A stretch of 64,000 nt of DNA from Trochalopteron elliotii (GCA_024734555.1 JANPWX010000469.1:299989-363988), one strand, 5' to 3'. Positions 1-25,565 are shown, counted from the first letter of the stretch. Translations and numbers: made by a program. Notes: generated from the sequence alone by a model not told the origin.

Positions 1-3000
1 ACTGGTCAAGAAGTGCAGCACTGACATTAAGGGACTTTCCCTTTCATTATGACTCCACCAGGGTGTAGGAGGGCACCCACATCCCACTTAAATGAACCAA
101 AAAACCCTCATTTGTATGTCAGGAAAGCAGAAGTCCAAAGTCTGGGGTTCAAATTTGCCTCCAGGTACTAATGGCAATTGAAGCCCTTACCTAGCAGGAT
201 GTACTCTTAAAGAAACTAAATGTCATAAGAAATGGACCAACAGCCCTGAAAACTCATAAGAAGCAACAGCACAAAGAACTCCAGGTGTATCTGAAGCAGT
301 ACAATCACCTTTGCTGCTAATGACAGCCCAGCACCCAGACACGCACACAGGCTCACAGGCAGGTAGGGCAGAATATATCCAACACCAGGAGTTAGTCAGC
401 ACCACTTTTAATAACCACAAAAGAGTCTTCTAGTCACTGGGAGGCCAAGGAAGACAAGTGCCACACCAGGGATCCTGAGCCCCTTGGCCTCCAACACTCC
501 TGTCAAAGAGAGCTTTACCCAGGGGGCAGGGGAATAAAGTTCACAACACACCAAAACCTCCAGACACAGCACCCACCTCAGTTCACATCCCTCATGGTCA
601 GTGCACTCTGACTAGGCCTCTACTTGCCCACGTTTCCAGTTGTTAATTTGAAATAGCTACAGCTCTGTTGAGAAGGAATGCCTGACAGGTCACCAGTGCT
701 GAGCCTGAAGGAAGTCTGTTGTTGGAAATCCTTTATTTCCACCCCCAGCAGCAGTTCCCCACCTTCTTCCCCAATCTGGGGCTGCTGATATGACAGCCCC
801 TTCCCCAGAGCACCATCACACAAGCAGCTGAACAACAATCAAGCATCCTGTTGAACCAGCAACATCTGCCAGCTTACCACTGTCCAGTTCAATTAAGCTC
901 TCATTAGGCCCTGCTGATTAAAGGGCTTTACATAAGCCTCACAGTCCTTTGCCTCAATTGCAGGATCAGCCTTTCCTGTTGTTGGAGTTCACCTTTTCTT
1001 GGAAAGCAGAACAATATGAATCTTAATCCCTAGCTGCAGTCATTCCTGTGCATCAAATCCCCTGCTGGGAACAGTTTTGGCCCAGCCAAAAAGGGCCACT
1101 GCCTGCTCAGTGAGGCCCCTGATCCCCACCACAAAGCTGTGGGAACAACCCACACACACCTGTACTCAGTCAGAAGTGGTAGGGGCATGGAGGGGAATTC
1201 AGTGACACATCAAGGATACAGATTTCTTAGGCCAAAAACAGTTGTGATGCTAAAGCCAAGGATTTGATGTGTACCTACCAAAGGCTGCCCACCTCAGGAA
1301 AAGCACAGGGTCTGTCCTGGAGGTAAGGTGTCAGTTTTATCATCAGCCTTTGATGCCAAGCCCCTGAATTCCAGCTTGCCCAGCAGCCTGTGATGGGAGC
1401 AGTGTGTGCTGGGCTGTCTCTTCCCATTGCAGAGGAGGTCTCTGGAGGCTTGCAGGAGTTAGAGCACTGCACTGACCTCAACCTTACCAGGCCTAAACGT
1501 CATTTTACCTCCCTGCTCCACAATGTTTCTAGATTTGGAGTTGTCCACACCTGTTAACAACTCCTCACAGGCTGTTTCCAGCATTAACATCCAATAACAG
1601 ACATGCAGGGAAGGGAGATGAAAGATTACAAAGAATATCTCAGTCAGATTTCCATTCACAAAGTCCAGCTTCAGTCCCTTTAGGAAAGAGGGGATCAAGC
1701 CTAGCTGGTTTAAGATGCAATCATACAATAGTGAAGAGGACAAAGTTTTCAGTTCTAGTCTCCTACCAGTAGCAAAGAATAACACATGCAACCAGCAGCA
1801 AAGCAGATTTCACCTGGAGAAGTCTTCTTTCAAGTCCCCTCTACTGCACACAAAAGCCAGGTTATTTCAAAGCCTGCCCAGAACTCTTCCTGCTCCCAAT
1901 TTCCTTCAGTGAGATCTGCACAGGCAGCAAAAGTCTAATCAAAGGAAAGGGGGATCTACAAACTGGGGCAAGGGAGTCAAACCAGCAGAAATGGAATGTC
2001 CCAGAAGCCACTTCCTGCCTGGAACTGGTGCAGCAAGGTGAGTAAGGAATAGCACAAAAAAGCATTTACAGTCACAGCCCTGAGCACTCTGCCCCAGGAA
2101 GCTCCTAAACTGAACAGAGAGCCAGACATCAGTGACTGTGCTGCACAAACAAACTGCATCACAAACCAACATGGTTTTAATGTGGTTTCATCTCATAGCC
2201 CTAGGCCTACAAGACCCAGGTCACTGGCCTCACGAAAGTCAAGCCCCGTGAAGCACAGAAGAGGATGGTTAGATAAACTCCCAACTTCCAGAGCAGAGCA
2301 GTCTCAAGAGCCTGCTTTTCAGGATGCTCTCTGGTTCCTGCCATGCAGCAAACTCTGGTTCTTTCCACACAGTAGGAGACCTGAGAAAAGAGTTAAGTCC
2401 CTGGAGAAAGCACAGCTCTCTGCTGGGCCATGCCATCAGGATCCAGAAGAGTAATTCCTCAGGACCAGAGAAAGGGTTGTCTGTCACCAGCATCCCAAGA
2501 ACAGAACCCTGACAGGCAGCATCTAATTGATTTCTTCCAAAGTCCTGCTGCTGGAAAGAACAACCAGAGCTCATTAGCCAGCAGCCCCCTTATGATCATC
2601 CTCCTCTTCCCTGACAACATTATTCAGCTGGAGAGGAGAGCTGTCACCTCTCTGCTGATACAGACACCATCCTATTGTTAATGGCAGCTCTTACTTCAAC
2701 TCCACAGCCCCATCCAGACCACAAGGCAGAGGAACTGGGTAGGGTTTCTAAACACATTTTCTCTGCCTGCCTTCCAGAAGCTGGATGGCAGGAATGCCTT
2801 GGTCTTGGCATTCTACCAATAGCAGTCTGCACAGATCATGAAATGACCTAGTAACCAGCAAAGCCAATTCCTGCTCTAACCCATCTACCTTCCCCTCAGT
2901 AACTCTGCTGTGGGCATGCAAGGGACAGGCTCAAGTACCTATCTGCTCCAACAGGAGCTGAACTTCAGCCATGGACATCAGTCTGGAGCTGCCCAGGCAT

Positions 3001-3305
3001 CAACAAGCCCAAGATGCAGGTAAGAGACAGATACCTCTCTATCAGATCCTCACCAGAACACAGATTACCAGAAGGGAAACACCTTTCTTCCAAACACAAG
3101 TGCTTTCAGGAGGACATACTAGGGACACACTCACTTTCCCCACATATGGTCCAGCCCTCTGAACTGGTACAAATGCTTCAGAGTCCCTTAACCCTACTAG
3201 ATACCTCACCACCACCTCCCTTCTCCAAATCCTTCTCATTTACTTATCTATGTCAGTTATCTCCTCATCTCCAGCCAGCAGAGACACCAAGAAGGTTCTA
3301 CTCAC
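1..3305 (-). other. STK25: STK25 intron downstream of coding exon 9 (no exon recognised)
   Basis: The donor at 3,305-3,301 (GTGAGT) opens an intron. Reading the minus strand back to base 1, I found no match to the conserved STK25 tail (LKEKHKQ, the ELENAF helix, the LVERVQ region). No recognised repeat either. The remaining one or two coding exons and the 3' UTR should lie left of the window. Confidence 0.6.
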
Positions 3306-16168
<12,863 letters not shown>

Positions 16169-16325
16169 GCCTACAGGATGGGGTTTTTTGCAAAATCAGG
16201 GAGGATTAGGATGTTGCAGCACAAAGGGAAAGCGATGGTTTCTCCACTGGTCAACTGTGACAAGCAAGAATACAGAGCTCTCAAGTGAGGTTCTTGGAAG
16301 CTGGCTCATTCCCCTGAGGAGTTAC

Positions 16326-16900
16326 CTGTATCTTTTTCCACTCCTTGATCTGAAGTGCTCCTTGAACCTGCCAACACGTTCTACGTATGCCAGGCCCTCC
16401 TTGCACACCGTGTTTCTGAATTCTTTACAGAAATGCCTTCCAGATGTGTCAAGGAACCTAACTCTAATGTAATACACCGACCGAGTCCCAGGTTCCATTT
16501 TCCCTACCATCGGCTCAGCACGCTCCCCAGTATTATAGCTAACACCACAGTTCCATTGCCTCACCACCACTCCCAGCATCGTCCTCAGACACTCCTTTTC
16601 TCCAGCTCCTCCTCAGCAATCCTCTCATCGAGAACACTCCTCCGCTCCCACCGTCCCCGGTACAGCCACCGGCAAAGCTCAGCTGCTCAGCACACACCTT
16701 CCTCTTCAGGGAACCCAAACCCCGCACCACCCCGGCCGCTCCCTCTCCGCTGCTCCCCAGCTCTGCTCTCCTCAGCGGCCCTTCCCTTCACCCCAGCAAC
16801 AGCTGAGCCCCAACCCAAGCCAGCCCGGCCCAGCCCTCCGCAGGGCCCCCGACCCCAGCATCCCCCGTCACGGTGCGGCCCCACAGCTGCCCTCTACCCT
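16326..16900 (-). other. STK25: Probable STK25 5' UTR leader exon (5' end not defined)
   Basis: On the minus strand a strong donor, CAG followed by GTAACT, occurs at 16,326/16,325. It is about 150 bp upstream of the acceptor of the first coding exon and just inside the CpG-rich block. A non-coding leader ending here would fit mammalian STK25, which also has untranslated first exons. The transcription start is not visible and the upper coordinate is nominal; it may lie in or beyond the N gap. Confidence 0.45.
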
Positions 16901-17660
16901 CACACCTCAGAGATCTCCCCCCTCCCGCGTTTCCCTCGCCATCACGGGCTACTTAACGCGCCCCNNNNNNNNNNNNNNNNNNNNNNNNNNNNNNNNNNNN
17001 NNNNNNNNNNNNNNNNNNNNNNNNNNNNNNNNNNNNNNNNNNNNNNNNNNNNNNNNNNNNNNNNNNNNNNNNNNNNNNNNNNNNNNNNNNNNNNNNNNNN
17101 NNNNNNNNNNNNNNNNNNNNNNNNNNNNNNNNNNNNNNNNNNNNNNNNNNNNNNNNNNNNNNNNNNNNNNNNNNNNNNNNNNNNNNNNNNNNNNNNNNNN
17201 NNNNNNNNNNNNNNNNNNNNNNNNNNNNNNNNNNNNNNNNNNNNNNNNNNNNNNNNNNNNNNNNNNNNNNNNNNNNNNNNNNNNNNNNNNNNNNNNNNNN
17301 NNNNNNNNNNNNNNNNNNNNNNNNNNNNNNNNNNNNNNNNNNNNNNNNNNCAGCGGCCCCTCGACCCCCGCGCACTGGCGGGGGAGGAGGTAGTGGGACG
17401 GTCACTTTTGTCCTCCCAGCCCAGCTTCATGGGGGTTTCCTCTCGCCAGCCCTTACGGGACTGTGCCCGGGAGCCTCCCCGGGTGACGCCAGGCAGGCCC
17501 GCCCTCAGCTCTTCTCCTGCCCGCTGCTCCTCCTGAGGGTGAGGGGCTGTCTCCTCCCCGCCCGCCCGGGCACTGCCGCTGCCCGCGCCGCGCCGCGGGA
17601 CGCCGGGCCCTCGGGAGAGCCCGAGGAGGAGGAGAATCGAGGGGACAGAAGCTCCCTCAC
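16550..17660. promoter_or_regulatory. CpG-rich promoter region of STK25, interrupted by an assembly gap
   Basis: GC content and CpG density rise sharply on both sides of the N run (for example CCTCCCGCGTTTCCCTCGCC before it and GCGCCGCGCCGCGGGACGCC after it), unlike the CpG-poor flanks. It lies directly upstream of the STK25 leader and first coding exon. It may be bidirectional, because no plus-strand gene start is otherwise obvious nearby. No TATA box is needed for such a promoter and none is evident. Confidence 0.8.
16965..17350. other. Assembly gap (386 N)
   Basis: An unbroken run of N sits inside the CpG island. The true length and content are unknown. GC-rich promoters are typical drop-outs in bird assemblies, so the STK25 transcription start may be hidden here. 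Open frames that run across it are artefacts. Confidence 0.99.
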
Positions 17661-19455
17661 GGCCTCCTTGTCAGCGTTGCATCCGCGGGGCTAGGTTTTC
17701 CTTCACGTGCTGTAATGTCAGTGAGTGAATCACGTTTTTCAAAGGAAGAAGACAAACAAAACAGTTTTCTCAGCCTCTTGCCAGGCAGCTTTAACGCTGG
17801 ATTTCTTCCCTTCATCGAACAAGGCAGGCAGAGCTTTTCCCTGGCGCTGACACACAACGCCTTTGTCACAACCTGCTGTTTCTAATGGTGAGCTGGTGCT
17901 GTTCTGAAGCACAGGTGAGCTGTAGCAAGAGGAGCAACCCTGGGAACTGTCACTGCACGAACAGATGGGTCTGGGCAGCAGCCAGCAGCTCCCCTTCATT
18001 CCTCTTATTCCCTCCTGCATTGCCTCCCCCATCCATCTCCCTTCCCTCTGTTTCCCTGCCCCTGATCAAATCAACCAGCACTTTAAGGTTCTTGAGTGAA
18101 AACATCAAATGGAGTACAGGTATCAAAAACTCCTGCAATGAGATTCTGGTTTTTGTATTTAAATCAACTGTGCCTCACTGGAAGGTTTTCACAAAGCTCT
18201 TGCCGGTAGGATCTTTGGGTTGCTGGAGGTTTGAGTTTATACCTGCAGCCTTCTAGCCCCACAAAATCAGACCACCTTGTCTCATAAACAACCCTTTTCC
18301 AGCATGACACCTTTACTTAAGAGATCTATGAAGAGACAGAGAAATCAAAGCTTCATGTGAAGCAGGAAAGGAAAGAGAATGAAGTTCTGCTCTGGTTGCA
18401 CTGTAGCAAGGAGCAAGGGGTGAACTGTTCTGAGTCCCTGTGTGTGTTAATGATCATTTGACTCCAATGCCTCAGCTCTCCACCTCTTGTCACATGGACA
18501 GTCATTAATTTAACCATGGCTGGCATGAAGGGCAGAAGTCTTACCAAAAAAAGTGCATGTTAATTAATGTGCCAAGTCTGAACATACACACAGGAGCAGC
18601 AATTAACTTGTTTTGTCACTTCAGGATAAGTCTTTCATAAGGGTGATTGTCATGTGGGCTTAGCATGGCAATTCCTTCTGAAATTGCTAAAGCTGTCTCA
18701 GGAGCACAGGAGACAGAGGGGCTCAAATATGGGCTGGTGTTTTTCCTCGTCTGCTTTTTGGTCTGGCCACCACCTGGAAAAAACCATTTATGGATCAGTA
18801 GCTGGTCACTTTGGACACTTTGGTTGGGACAAGCTGGGGGTACAGGGCCTAGAGATGATTGCTCTGTTGTCAGGCAGCTATTTCTGGGCCTGTTTTGTAG
18901 GGGAGAGGATTATTAATGTGCTCAGAAGAATGCAGAAACAAATGCTGACCCTGGGGAAGCAAGTGTCCCTGACTTCTCCATGGTTGTCCGTGGCATGTTT
19001 GTATCCATCATCACCTCCATTTGATTTCCAGAATGTATCAACTGGAGCCAAAGTCTTGCTCCCTAGTTTTCAGTCAGTGCTGTATTCCTGGCAGCCTAGT
19101 TCTCTCCTCTCTTTTTTTTTTTTTTTGTGAAGTCCAGAAAAGAGTGTGAGTAGTTACAAGAAGTTCTGACTGACATGTTCTTAAACATCCCACTAAAGTC
19201 ACTCAGCTTTTCCTTTTTGCTACTGAGTGTGTGGTGAATCACCAGAGGATCTGTAGCCTTCTCTCCTAATGCTCCCTACCCTCTACCTATGCTTTTGAGA
19301 ACAAGGAACTTTTCAGCAAGATATCTCAGAGCTGCCTTCCTCCTTGCAGGTAAAATGCTGCAGTTGTATTACTGTATTCCCATCTGTTGCATTCCTGCTT
19401 GGGTCAGACAGAAAAGAGATGAGGGGGTGGGTGGATGTGAAGATGTGTGGTAAGG
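17661..19455. other. Space between STK25 promoter and first CR1; no gene seen
   Basis: CpG-poor sequence with no recognisable exon of a known protein and no repeat terminus. Short open frames on both strands have no domain or motif. A poly-T run lies near 19,110-19,126. Confidence 0.6.
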
Positions 19456-19915
19456 CACAGAATCCTGGAATCCTTTAGGCTGGAAAAGCCCTCTCAGACC
19501 ATCAAGTCCAGCTGTTCCCCCAGCACCAACCCATGTCCCCAAGTGCCCCATCTACACTGTCCATTCAGAATGGTGAGTTCACCACTACTCTGGGCAGCTT
19601 GTGCCACAAAAGAGTGGCTTAACCACTCTTTTGGGAAGGAATTTTTCCTAAATATCCAATCTAAACCTCCCCTGGCACAACTTGAGGCTGTTTCCTCTTG
19701 TCCTGTCCCTTGTTCCCTGGGAGCAGAGCCTGACCCCCACCTGCCTCCATCCTCCTGTCAGGGAGTTGTAAAGAGGGAGAAGGTCCTGCTTGAGCTCCTT
19801 GCAGGCTGGGCTCCCATCAGCTTGCTCCTCATCAAACTTGTGCTCCAGACCTTTCCCCAGCTCCATTGCCCCCTTTGTAAATGCTCCTCTCAGGGAAGGT
19901 TATTCTGGAGCCCCA
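19456..19915 (-). mobile_element. CR1 LINE fragment, minus strand
   Basis: Starts ACAGAATCCTGGAATCCTTTAGGCTGGAAAAGCCCTC and continues with CATCAAGTCCAGCTGTTCC, TAAACCTCCCCTGGCACAACTTGAGG and the GTCCTGTCCCTTGTTCCCTGGGAGCAGAGCC block. This is the antisense of an avian CR1 3' end. The 3' terminus of the element is at the left. Confidence 0.88.
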
Positions 19916-20339
19916 TGTAGTGATAAAAGCAAAGAATGCTGGTCAGTAGACAGTGCCTGGTACTGCAGGCTTAGTCTAGCTATTTATGGCCAAAACAAAC
20001 CATGGGGAAAGGACCTCAAGAGCTACTGCTCAACATCTTACCTGCTCTGGATTGTGAAATTTTCATGGTTGGTTCAAGCACGGATAGATTTTTCTGTGTG
20101 AATTACTCAAAATACCCGGATTTGCATTGTCCTGTCTCTCTTTGAGAAACTTCTCATGACGGTGCTGTCAGAGATGCTGTGCAGGCATCCTCGGGAGAGC
20201 TGGGCAGAGCAGTGTGGTGTGGCCTGCTGTGAAATGTCCTTGGGGCACGGGGCAGCTGGTCTGTGTTTGAGATGAGCCTGGTGCTGAATGCTGGGGCAGC
20301 TCAGCCTGCAGCAGCTCAAGCCTTTCCACCCCGTTCCCC

Positions 20340-20670
20340 CCTTCCCCACATGTGCGGCGGATCTGCAGAGCCCTCCTAGCGCCCTGTGACCGTGCTGACC
20401 GTGCTGTCAGGGAGCACTGACGGCTCTGGCGCCGGTAAGAGGTTTTGGAAGCCAGCCTGCTTTGCTCCGTGTTGGTTCCAGCAGGTGGCAACAGCGCTTT
20501 GCAGCCCCGGCTCCTCGCAGCGCCCGCCAGCCTCACTCGCTCCCTTGCAACAAGCGGCTGCGCTGCTGCTGCTGCCAAATCCCCGCTGCTCTGTTACTGC
20601 TCATCCCTTTCCCGCGTGGGGCATGCAGCCCTTCGTGCCGGTGCATGAAGCGGTGCTCAAAGCCAGGAAC
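20340..20670 (+). promoter_or_regulatory. Small CpG-rich patch with a strong plus-strand splice donor; candidate promoter or leader exon
   Basis: A local cluster of CpGs (GGCTCTGGCGCCGGTAAGAG, CTCCTCGCAGCGCCCGCCAG, AACAAGCGGCTGCGCTGCTG) stands out from CpG-poor surroundings. GGCGCCG followed by GTAAGAG at about 20,434 is a near-consensus donor on the plus strand. This could be the start of a long BOK leader or of a non-coding RNA. No protein is recognised, and this is inference from composition only. Confidence 0.35.
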
Positions 20671-21369
20671 TCAAAGCTGTTCGCTCAGCCTTGAAGCAGA
20701 CATCTCCCTTCCAAAGGAGGGAGCAGCAGGCTGGGGAGCAGCCTGGGTGGTGGCCTGTGCCTGGAGCTCTGTCCTGGGACTCTGAGCTTTCCTGCTGTGT
20801 GAGTGGGGCCGAGTCTGGTTCAGTTTCCTCCGTCTGCCCTGGGTGCAACGTTAAAAATTCAGATACCAGGTTAAAAAATTACGGTGAGGGTAAAACAACA
20901 AAGAGTGGAGTGTATCATGGAGGTGAAATAACTGTGCAGGGAGATGGGTACAGCCACCAGGTGACTGGGAGAGGTTGGGTTAATTTGGGAAATGAAAGGG
21001 TGACTGACACATGTAATCCTTGTGTCCTTTGCCTTCTCTCTCCCAAAGGAATATTGAACTGCTCTTCTCTAAGGACAAATGGAAAGAAAAGGAAATATGG
21101 ACTCATGCAAGGCCAGGCTGGTTGGTGGACCCTCATGTTCTCCTTCAAACACACCTTGAGCTCAGAAGAAGAATTTGCGAAAAACCCTCCTCAGGTGATA
21201 AGTGGTGGAGCTGTTAATTCTGGTGAGATGCATTTTCCTCCTGTCCCAGGAAAGTGTGTCTTGCCTCTTTCAATCCCTGGCTCTGGGACCCAGGAAAAGG
21301 TGCTCCCAAGGGCAGGAGGAGCACAAGCAGCAAAGCCAGGTCTGGTACCTTAGCTTTAGAGTCACTAAG

Positions 21370-21446
21370 GGACATGGCAGGGGGGTTGGAACAAGATGAC
21401 TTTTAAGGTCCCTTCCAACCCAAACCATTCTATGATTCTATGATTG
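21370..21446 (+). mobile_element. CR1 3' terminus, plus strand
   Basis: Reads GGCAGGGGGGTTGGAACAAGATGAC, then AAGGTCCCTTCCAACCCAAACC, and ends ATTCTATGATTCTATGATTG. This is the characteristic avian CR1 3' end with its short direct-repeat tail. Severely 5'-truncated. Confidence 0.93.
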
Positions 21447-23820
21447 TTTGCCAGCAGCTTAGGCACCTTGAGCCTGGAGAGCCCTGAGAAGTGGTAGCAC
21501 TTTCCTAGCATAAACAGAGCTGTGGAGCAGAGTGGTTAGCTTGAGAGCTGGGTGTTAAGTGCTCTCCCTAAAGGTAGAATTATTTAGCAGGATAGATGGG
21601 GGTCAAACTTTCCTGTAAAATGTGCTGCAAGAACAACTCTCTTGGTGCTGAGGTGTTTGTTTGGAGAGGAGCTATTTCTGGCTCCTTTTGGGTACCAAGA
21701 GGCTGGAGTGGTATTGTGGAGAGCAGTGGTGTGGAAGAACACTATTGCTGCATTATGCAGTTAAGCAATGCCACTGTAGGAACAGAAGGCAAGTTATCTT
21801 CTTGACAAGAGGATCCTTTTGAATCTGTCATGTTCCCAGGACGTATGGTTTTGCCCAGTGCAAAGCAGAGCTTTCAAGCCCTAGGAAAAAATGCACTTGT
21901 ACAGAAAGAAGCAAGAGCTGGGCTCATTGGCAGCTTTACTCTTTGCTGTGGTTTATAGTTTTTGTCTGGACTTGGCCCCTGAGCTTCTGTGTAGCAGATG
22001 CAACTCAAGCTCGTGCCAAAATAGTCTCTGCCTGAGCTTGCAAGCTACACTCAGAGTTTTAAATGGGGATGTTCTTCCTATTCACCTTACTTTTTGGTGA
22101 AGATTTTGAAGTGCAGCAGTATCTTATCTGCTGTATTTGGGTGCATGACAGCTATTGATAAGAATAAAGTGATTGCTTTGTTTTGGAAGTAATGTCCTGC
22201 TGCAGGCCTTAAACAGTGCTCATTTTAGGAAAGCCAGGGAGAATTCAAATATAAATATACCCCTACAAGACAGATCAGTCTGAGCTGATACTGTGGAAAT
22301 CCACTGTCTCTATGATGGCTCCTCAGATCTATGCTTGTATGGAGACTGTAGCAGACAGTTAAAGTATCCACAGCATCTACATCAGTCTCCATCCTGCCTT
22401 CAGACTGTATCACTACAAATCTTGCAATATTGGCTGCACAGGGCTGATTTTCTGCTCATAGTATTGCTCTTAAGGCTGTCTTGAATGTTGAGCAAAGAAA
22501 AGAGCCTTTATCTCTCAATCTTGCTGGCAGAGTGGAACAAGGGAGAGTGATGCTTGCAGCTGTAAAGCTCAGAGTGAAGCTGACACTCCTGTTGGCTCAG
22601 CAACCCTTTGCTTCCCACAGTGACTAATCCCCAAATTAAACGATGGTTCCTCCAGGCCAAGAGCTTGTTTTTTCCAAGTTGTGTTTCTGGCTAGTGGTAG
22701 CAGGCAGTTCATGAGGATTGAGCTGAATTCTGGGTTCTTGCAGGCCTCTGTGCTGTGCAGAGGCAGGAATGGATGTGGCTCATGTAATTCTGGAGAGATT
22801 TTTGCTTTCCTGCTAGTTTCTGCTGGCTGTCCTGGAAGCTGTATGCAGCTGAGTGGGGAGATCCCTGTTTAATAGAGCTGTAAGGGATAGTTGCTGGCAT
22901 ATATTTTATCTGGGTGATGGACCTGGCACTCACTGAGTACTTCAGGGGTGACTCCTGTCTGGTACCACATAATACCTATGAAAATTGCTCTAAAAGCTCC
23001 TTGCAACAGAGGAAAAAATATTCTGCTGGAACTGATAGGGTGGCAATGTGCTTCTGTGTGTCAGACTTCCTTGTAAACTGGAGCTGCTAATTGTGGTTGA
23101 CTCACCTCTGAGTTATCCACTCAGAAAAATAAGGAGAAAGATAGTACTGTCCAGAACTGCTGGAGAAAATAAGCTTGTTTTGGTTGCATGCCTATTGCCT
23201 GTGCAGATTGGCCAAACACCTACTTTTTCACTCCTGTCCCAGTTAGGAACAAGAACACTCAGCTGTAATTCTGGTAAAACCACAGTGTGGTCACACGTGT
23301 GCTTACAAAGATCTCTGCAATTCAGAATGGTCACCTAACTCATTCTAAGGTGCTTCTGACCCCTCTGTGTTCCAGCTTTCCCCTGTGAAAATTGCACAGC
23401 GTTTTCTGTACTTCTACTGCCTTAACTGCTGCTTTGTGAGGCCAGCAAAATATATGTGAGACATTTGGAGACTCCTGGAAAAGAAACTCAGGGTTTTTAT
23501 TGTGTGTAGAGAACCATATTGAGGTAAACCCAATGTAGTGCTGATCCCTGGGTTTGAGTTCAGCATGCAAGGTTTCATGGACAAAAATCTAGAGAGGACT
23601 TGACAGCTGATATTCCCCTTTCTGACAGTATTTTTTCTTACCAAAACATGTTTTTCAAGCCATTAAACTAAAATATAATGCTAAATAAAACAAATTATTC
23701 AGATTCATGTCCTTCAGAGGAAAGAACTGAACTAAACTGAATTGGGTCCATGCTCCCCTTAAATCCCAGCACACCTTGTGGAAGGGAAAACTAAAAATTA
23801 ATGAAAGACTCCTCTTTCAT
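21447..23820. other. Intergenic stretch, nothing recognised
   Basis: No exon, RNA gene or repeat boundary that I can support between the CR1 terminus and the next CR1 fragment. Confidence 0.5.
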
Positions 23821-23905
23821 TTCATGGAATAGTTTGAGTTGGACAGAACCTTTTAAAGGTCATCTAGTTCAATCCTCCTGCAAGAGCAGGGACATCTTCA
23901 ACCAG
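23821..23905 (-). mobile_element. Short CR1 fragment, minus strand
   Basis: Reads TGGAATAGTTTGAGTTGGACAGAACC, then AAGGTCATCTAGTTCAATCCTCCTGCAAGAGCAGGGACATCTTCAACCAG. This is the antisense of the last ~80 bp of CR1, moderately diverged. Confidence 0.8.
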
Positions 23906-24895
23906 AAACCTTTTGAAACAGGAAGATGCAGTTACCTGGTTAATAGTTGCTTGAATTGGGATTCTGAAGAACTTTCTTTCTGTCTTGTAAAGCAAGGAGG
24001 TGCAAAGCTACCTGCTCTTTTAGGCCTCTTTGTGTTGAGGGACTTAATGCCAGCATCAAACTTCTGTTCATTAATGAACACTTCCTTGGCTTCTGCTGTC
24101 TGGGCCAAAGCCACCATTAACAGCTTTATCTCCTGAGGTTCTGCAAGGTTCACTCATAATTTATGTAAATCACTCCAGGCCACTGCAGTGTGAGACTGAT
24201 GAACTCACAGATGCTTCTAGAACTGAAGTCACAAAGATTATATTTCCCCTGACAAAACACTGTGTGTATGTTAATGCCAGCAAGAAATTGTATCCTGGCT
24301 TGGCTTCTATCCAGAGAAGCTGGTCTGTGGTTTCCAGGATATGGGAAATTGAACCTTAAGTGAAGATGGGCTTTGGGAGTTGGTGAGAGACCCTGTGCAG
24401 GTCTGTGTGAAGCTGGTTTTGCTCTGACAACTCACAATGACCAGCCTCTACTTCTTTCATATCAAGATTGTCTATTAAATCACTCATGCTGTACATCTGC
24501 CCTACTTTGAGGCTTCTGCTAGGGGCACCAGTGTACCTTAAACAGCAAACATATGGCAGGAAGCATACAAGACAGCTCAGTGGCTGCTTGCCTTCCTCGT
24601 GAAGAAGGAGATGTGTTTGGCTGCTTTTAGGGTCTTGGTGGCAGTGAAAAGCTACCTGGGAGTGTTTCTCTCATTGCTTGCTCCTATCCAATGCAGCAGT
24701 CCTTAAATGTGGGATTTGGTTGAGTTATTTCTCACTGGTTTTGCCACGTGTAATGATGCCAAACATCACTCACTCCCCCTTGAGCCACTAACACTTCACT
24801 TGCAAATACTGAAGTAACTCCACACTTCAGCTGGGACTGGTCACTGGAATGAGATGCCTCTCTTCCCCAGAGCTGTACTTGTAAGAGCCTGAACA

Positions 24896-25565
24896 TGAGA
24901 GACTCCAGGCAGCTCTTTAAAGGTGCTGTTTATTTCATAGATTGAAGTCACAGCAGCCATGGGTTGTAGGTAACAGAGCCAAGCCTAAAAGCTGTCAGCA
25001 TCAGCTTATAGGTGACACCTGAAGCCATTTTAATTCTCCTTACAATGCATTATATATTTTTCTTTGCAGAGTATCTTAACACATACAACCAATCAGCATC
25101 ATACACAATACCTTTACATTTACCTATAGCCTGTCACAGCTACTACTATTACCATATTATAGTTAGTACTACCCAATTACAAAAGTTAGTATGTTACAGT
25201 TTAAGCTTAAAGTTGTTTTCCTGTTTTCTTGCAGTGGAAAATTCCTGAATCTTTTCTCTATTTGCTACATCAGCATGTCTGTTTACCTGTGGTATCTCCT
25301 GCTTTTCTTGGGAATTGTCTTTACTTGGTAGAAACATCTTTCTTTGTTTGTGGTCAAACATACCTTTGCTCTAGCTGAAAAACCTCCTTTCAGTCTGACT
25401 TAACCTTTGCTTTCTTGGATTATCCAGTAACTGTTACTTCACCAGTTTCTAGCTTGAAACTTCTTTTATTCTTCTCTATCAAAACCAGCTTTTATTTCTA
25501 AAGAGCCTTCTGCTAAGCATTCATTTCTGTAAAACTGTCCTGTTAAACTTCCATCCTCTCCAACA
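24896..25565 (-). mobile_element. LTR of an endogenous retrovirus, minus strand (copy A)
   Basis: About 670 bp closely matching the outer LTR at 46,933-48,169 in the same orientation, with long identical runs (for example CAGCAGCCATGGGTTGTAGG and onward). On the minus strand it starts TGTTGGAGAGGATGGAAG and carries AATAAA (complement of 24,929-24,934) near its 3' end, as a solo LTR would. The right edge (minus-strand 5' end) is fixed because homology with copy B stops there. The left edge is uncertain and no clear target duplication is seen. No internal retroviral genes accompany it. Confidence 0.75.

Noticed and set aside
16355..17536. 393-codon plus-strand frame across the CpG island
   Set aside because: It runs through 386 N and only stays open because of the gap and GC-rich composition; no domain is recognisable.
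25012..25248. 78-residue frame present twice (also 47,078-47,317), suggesting a small conserved protein
   Set aside because: The two copies lie in homologous LTRs; similarity is explained by the repeat, and the frame is antisense to the element.
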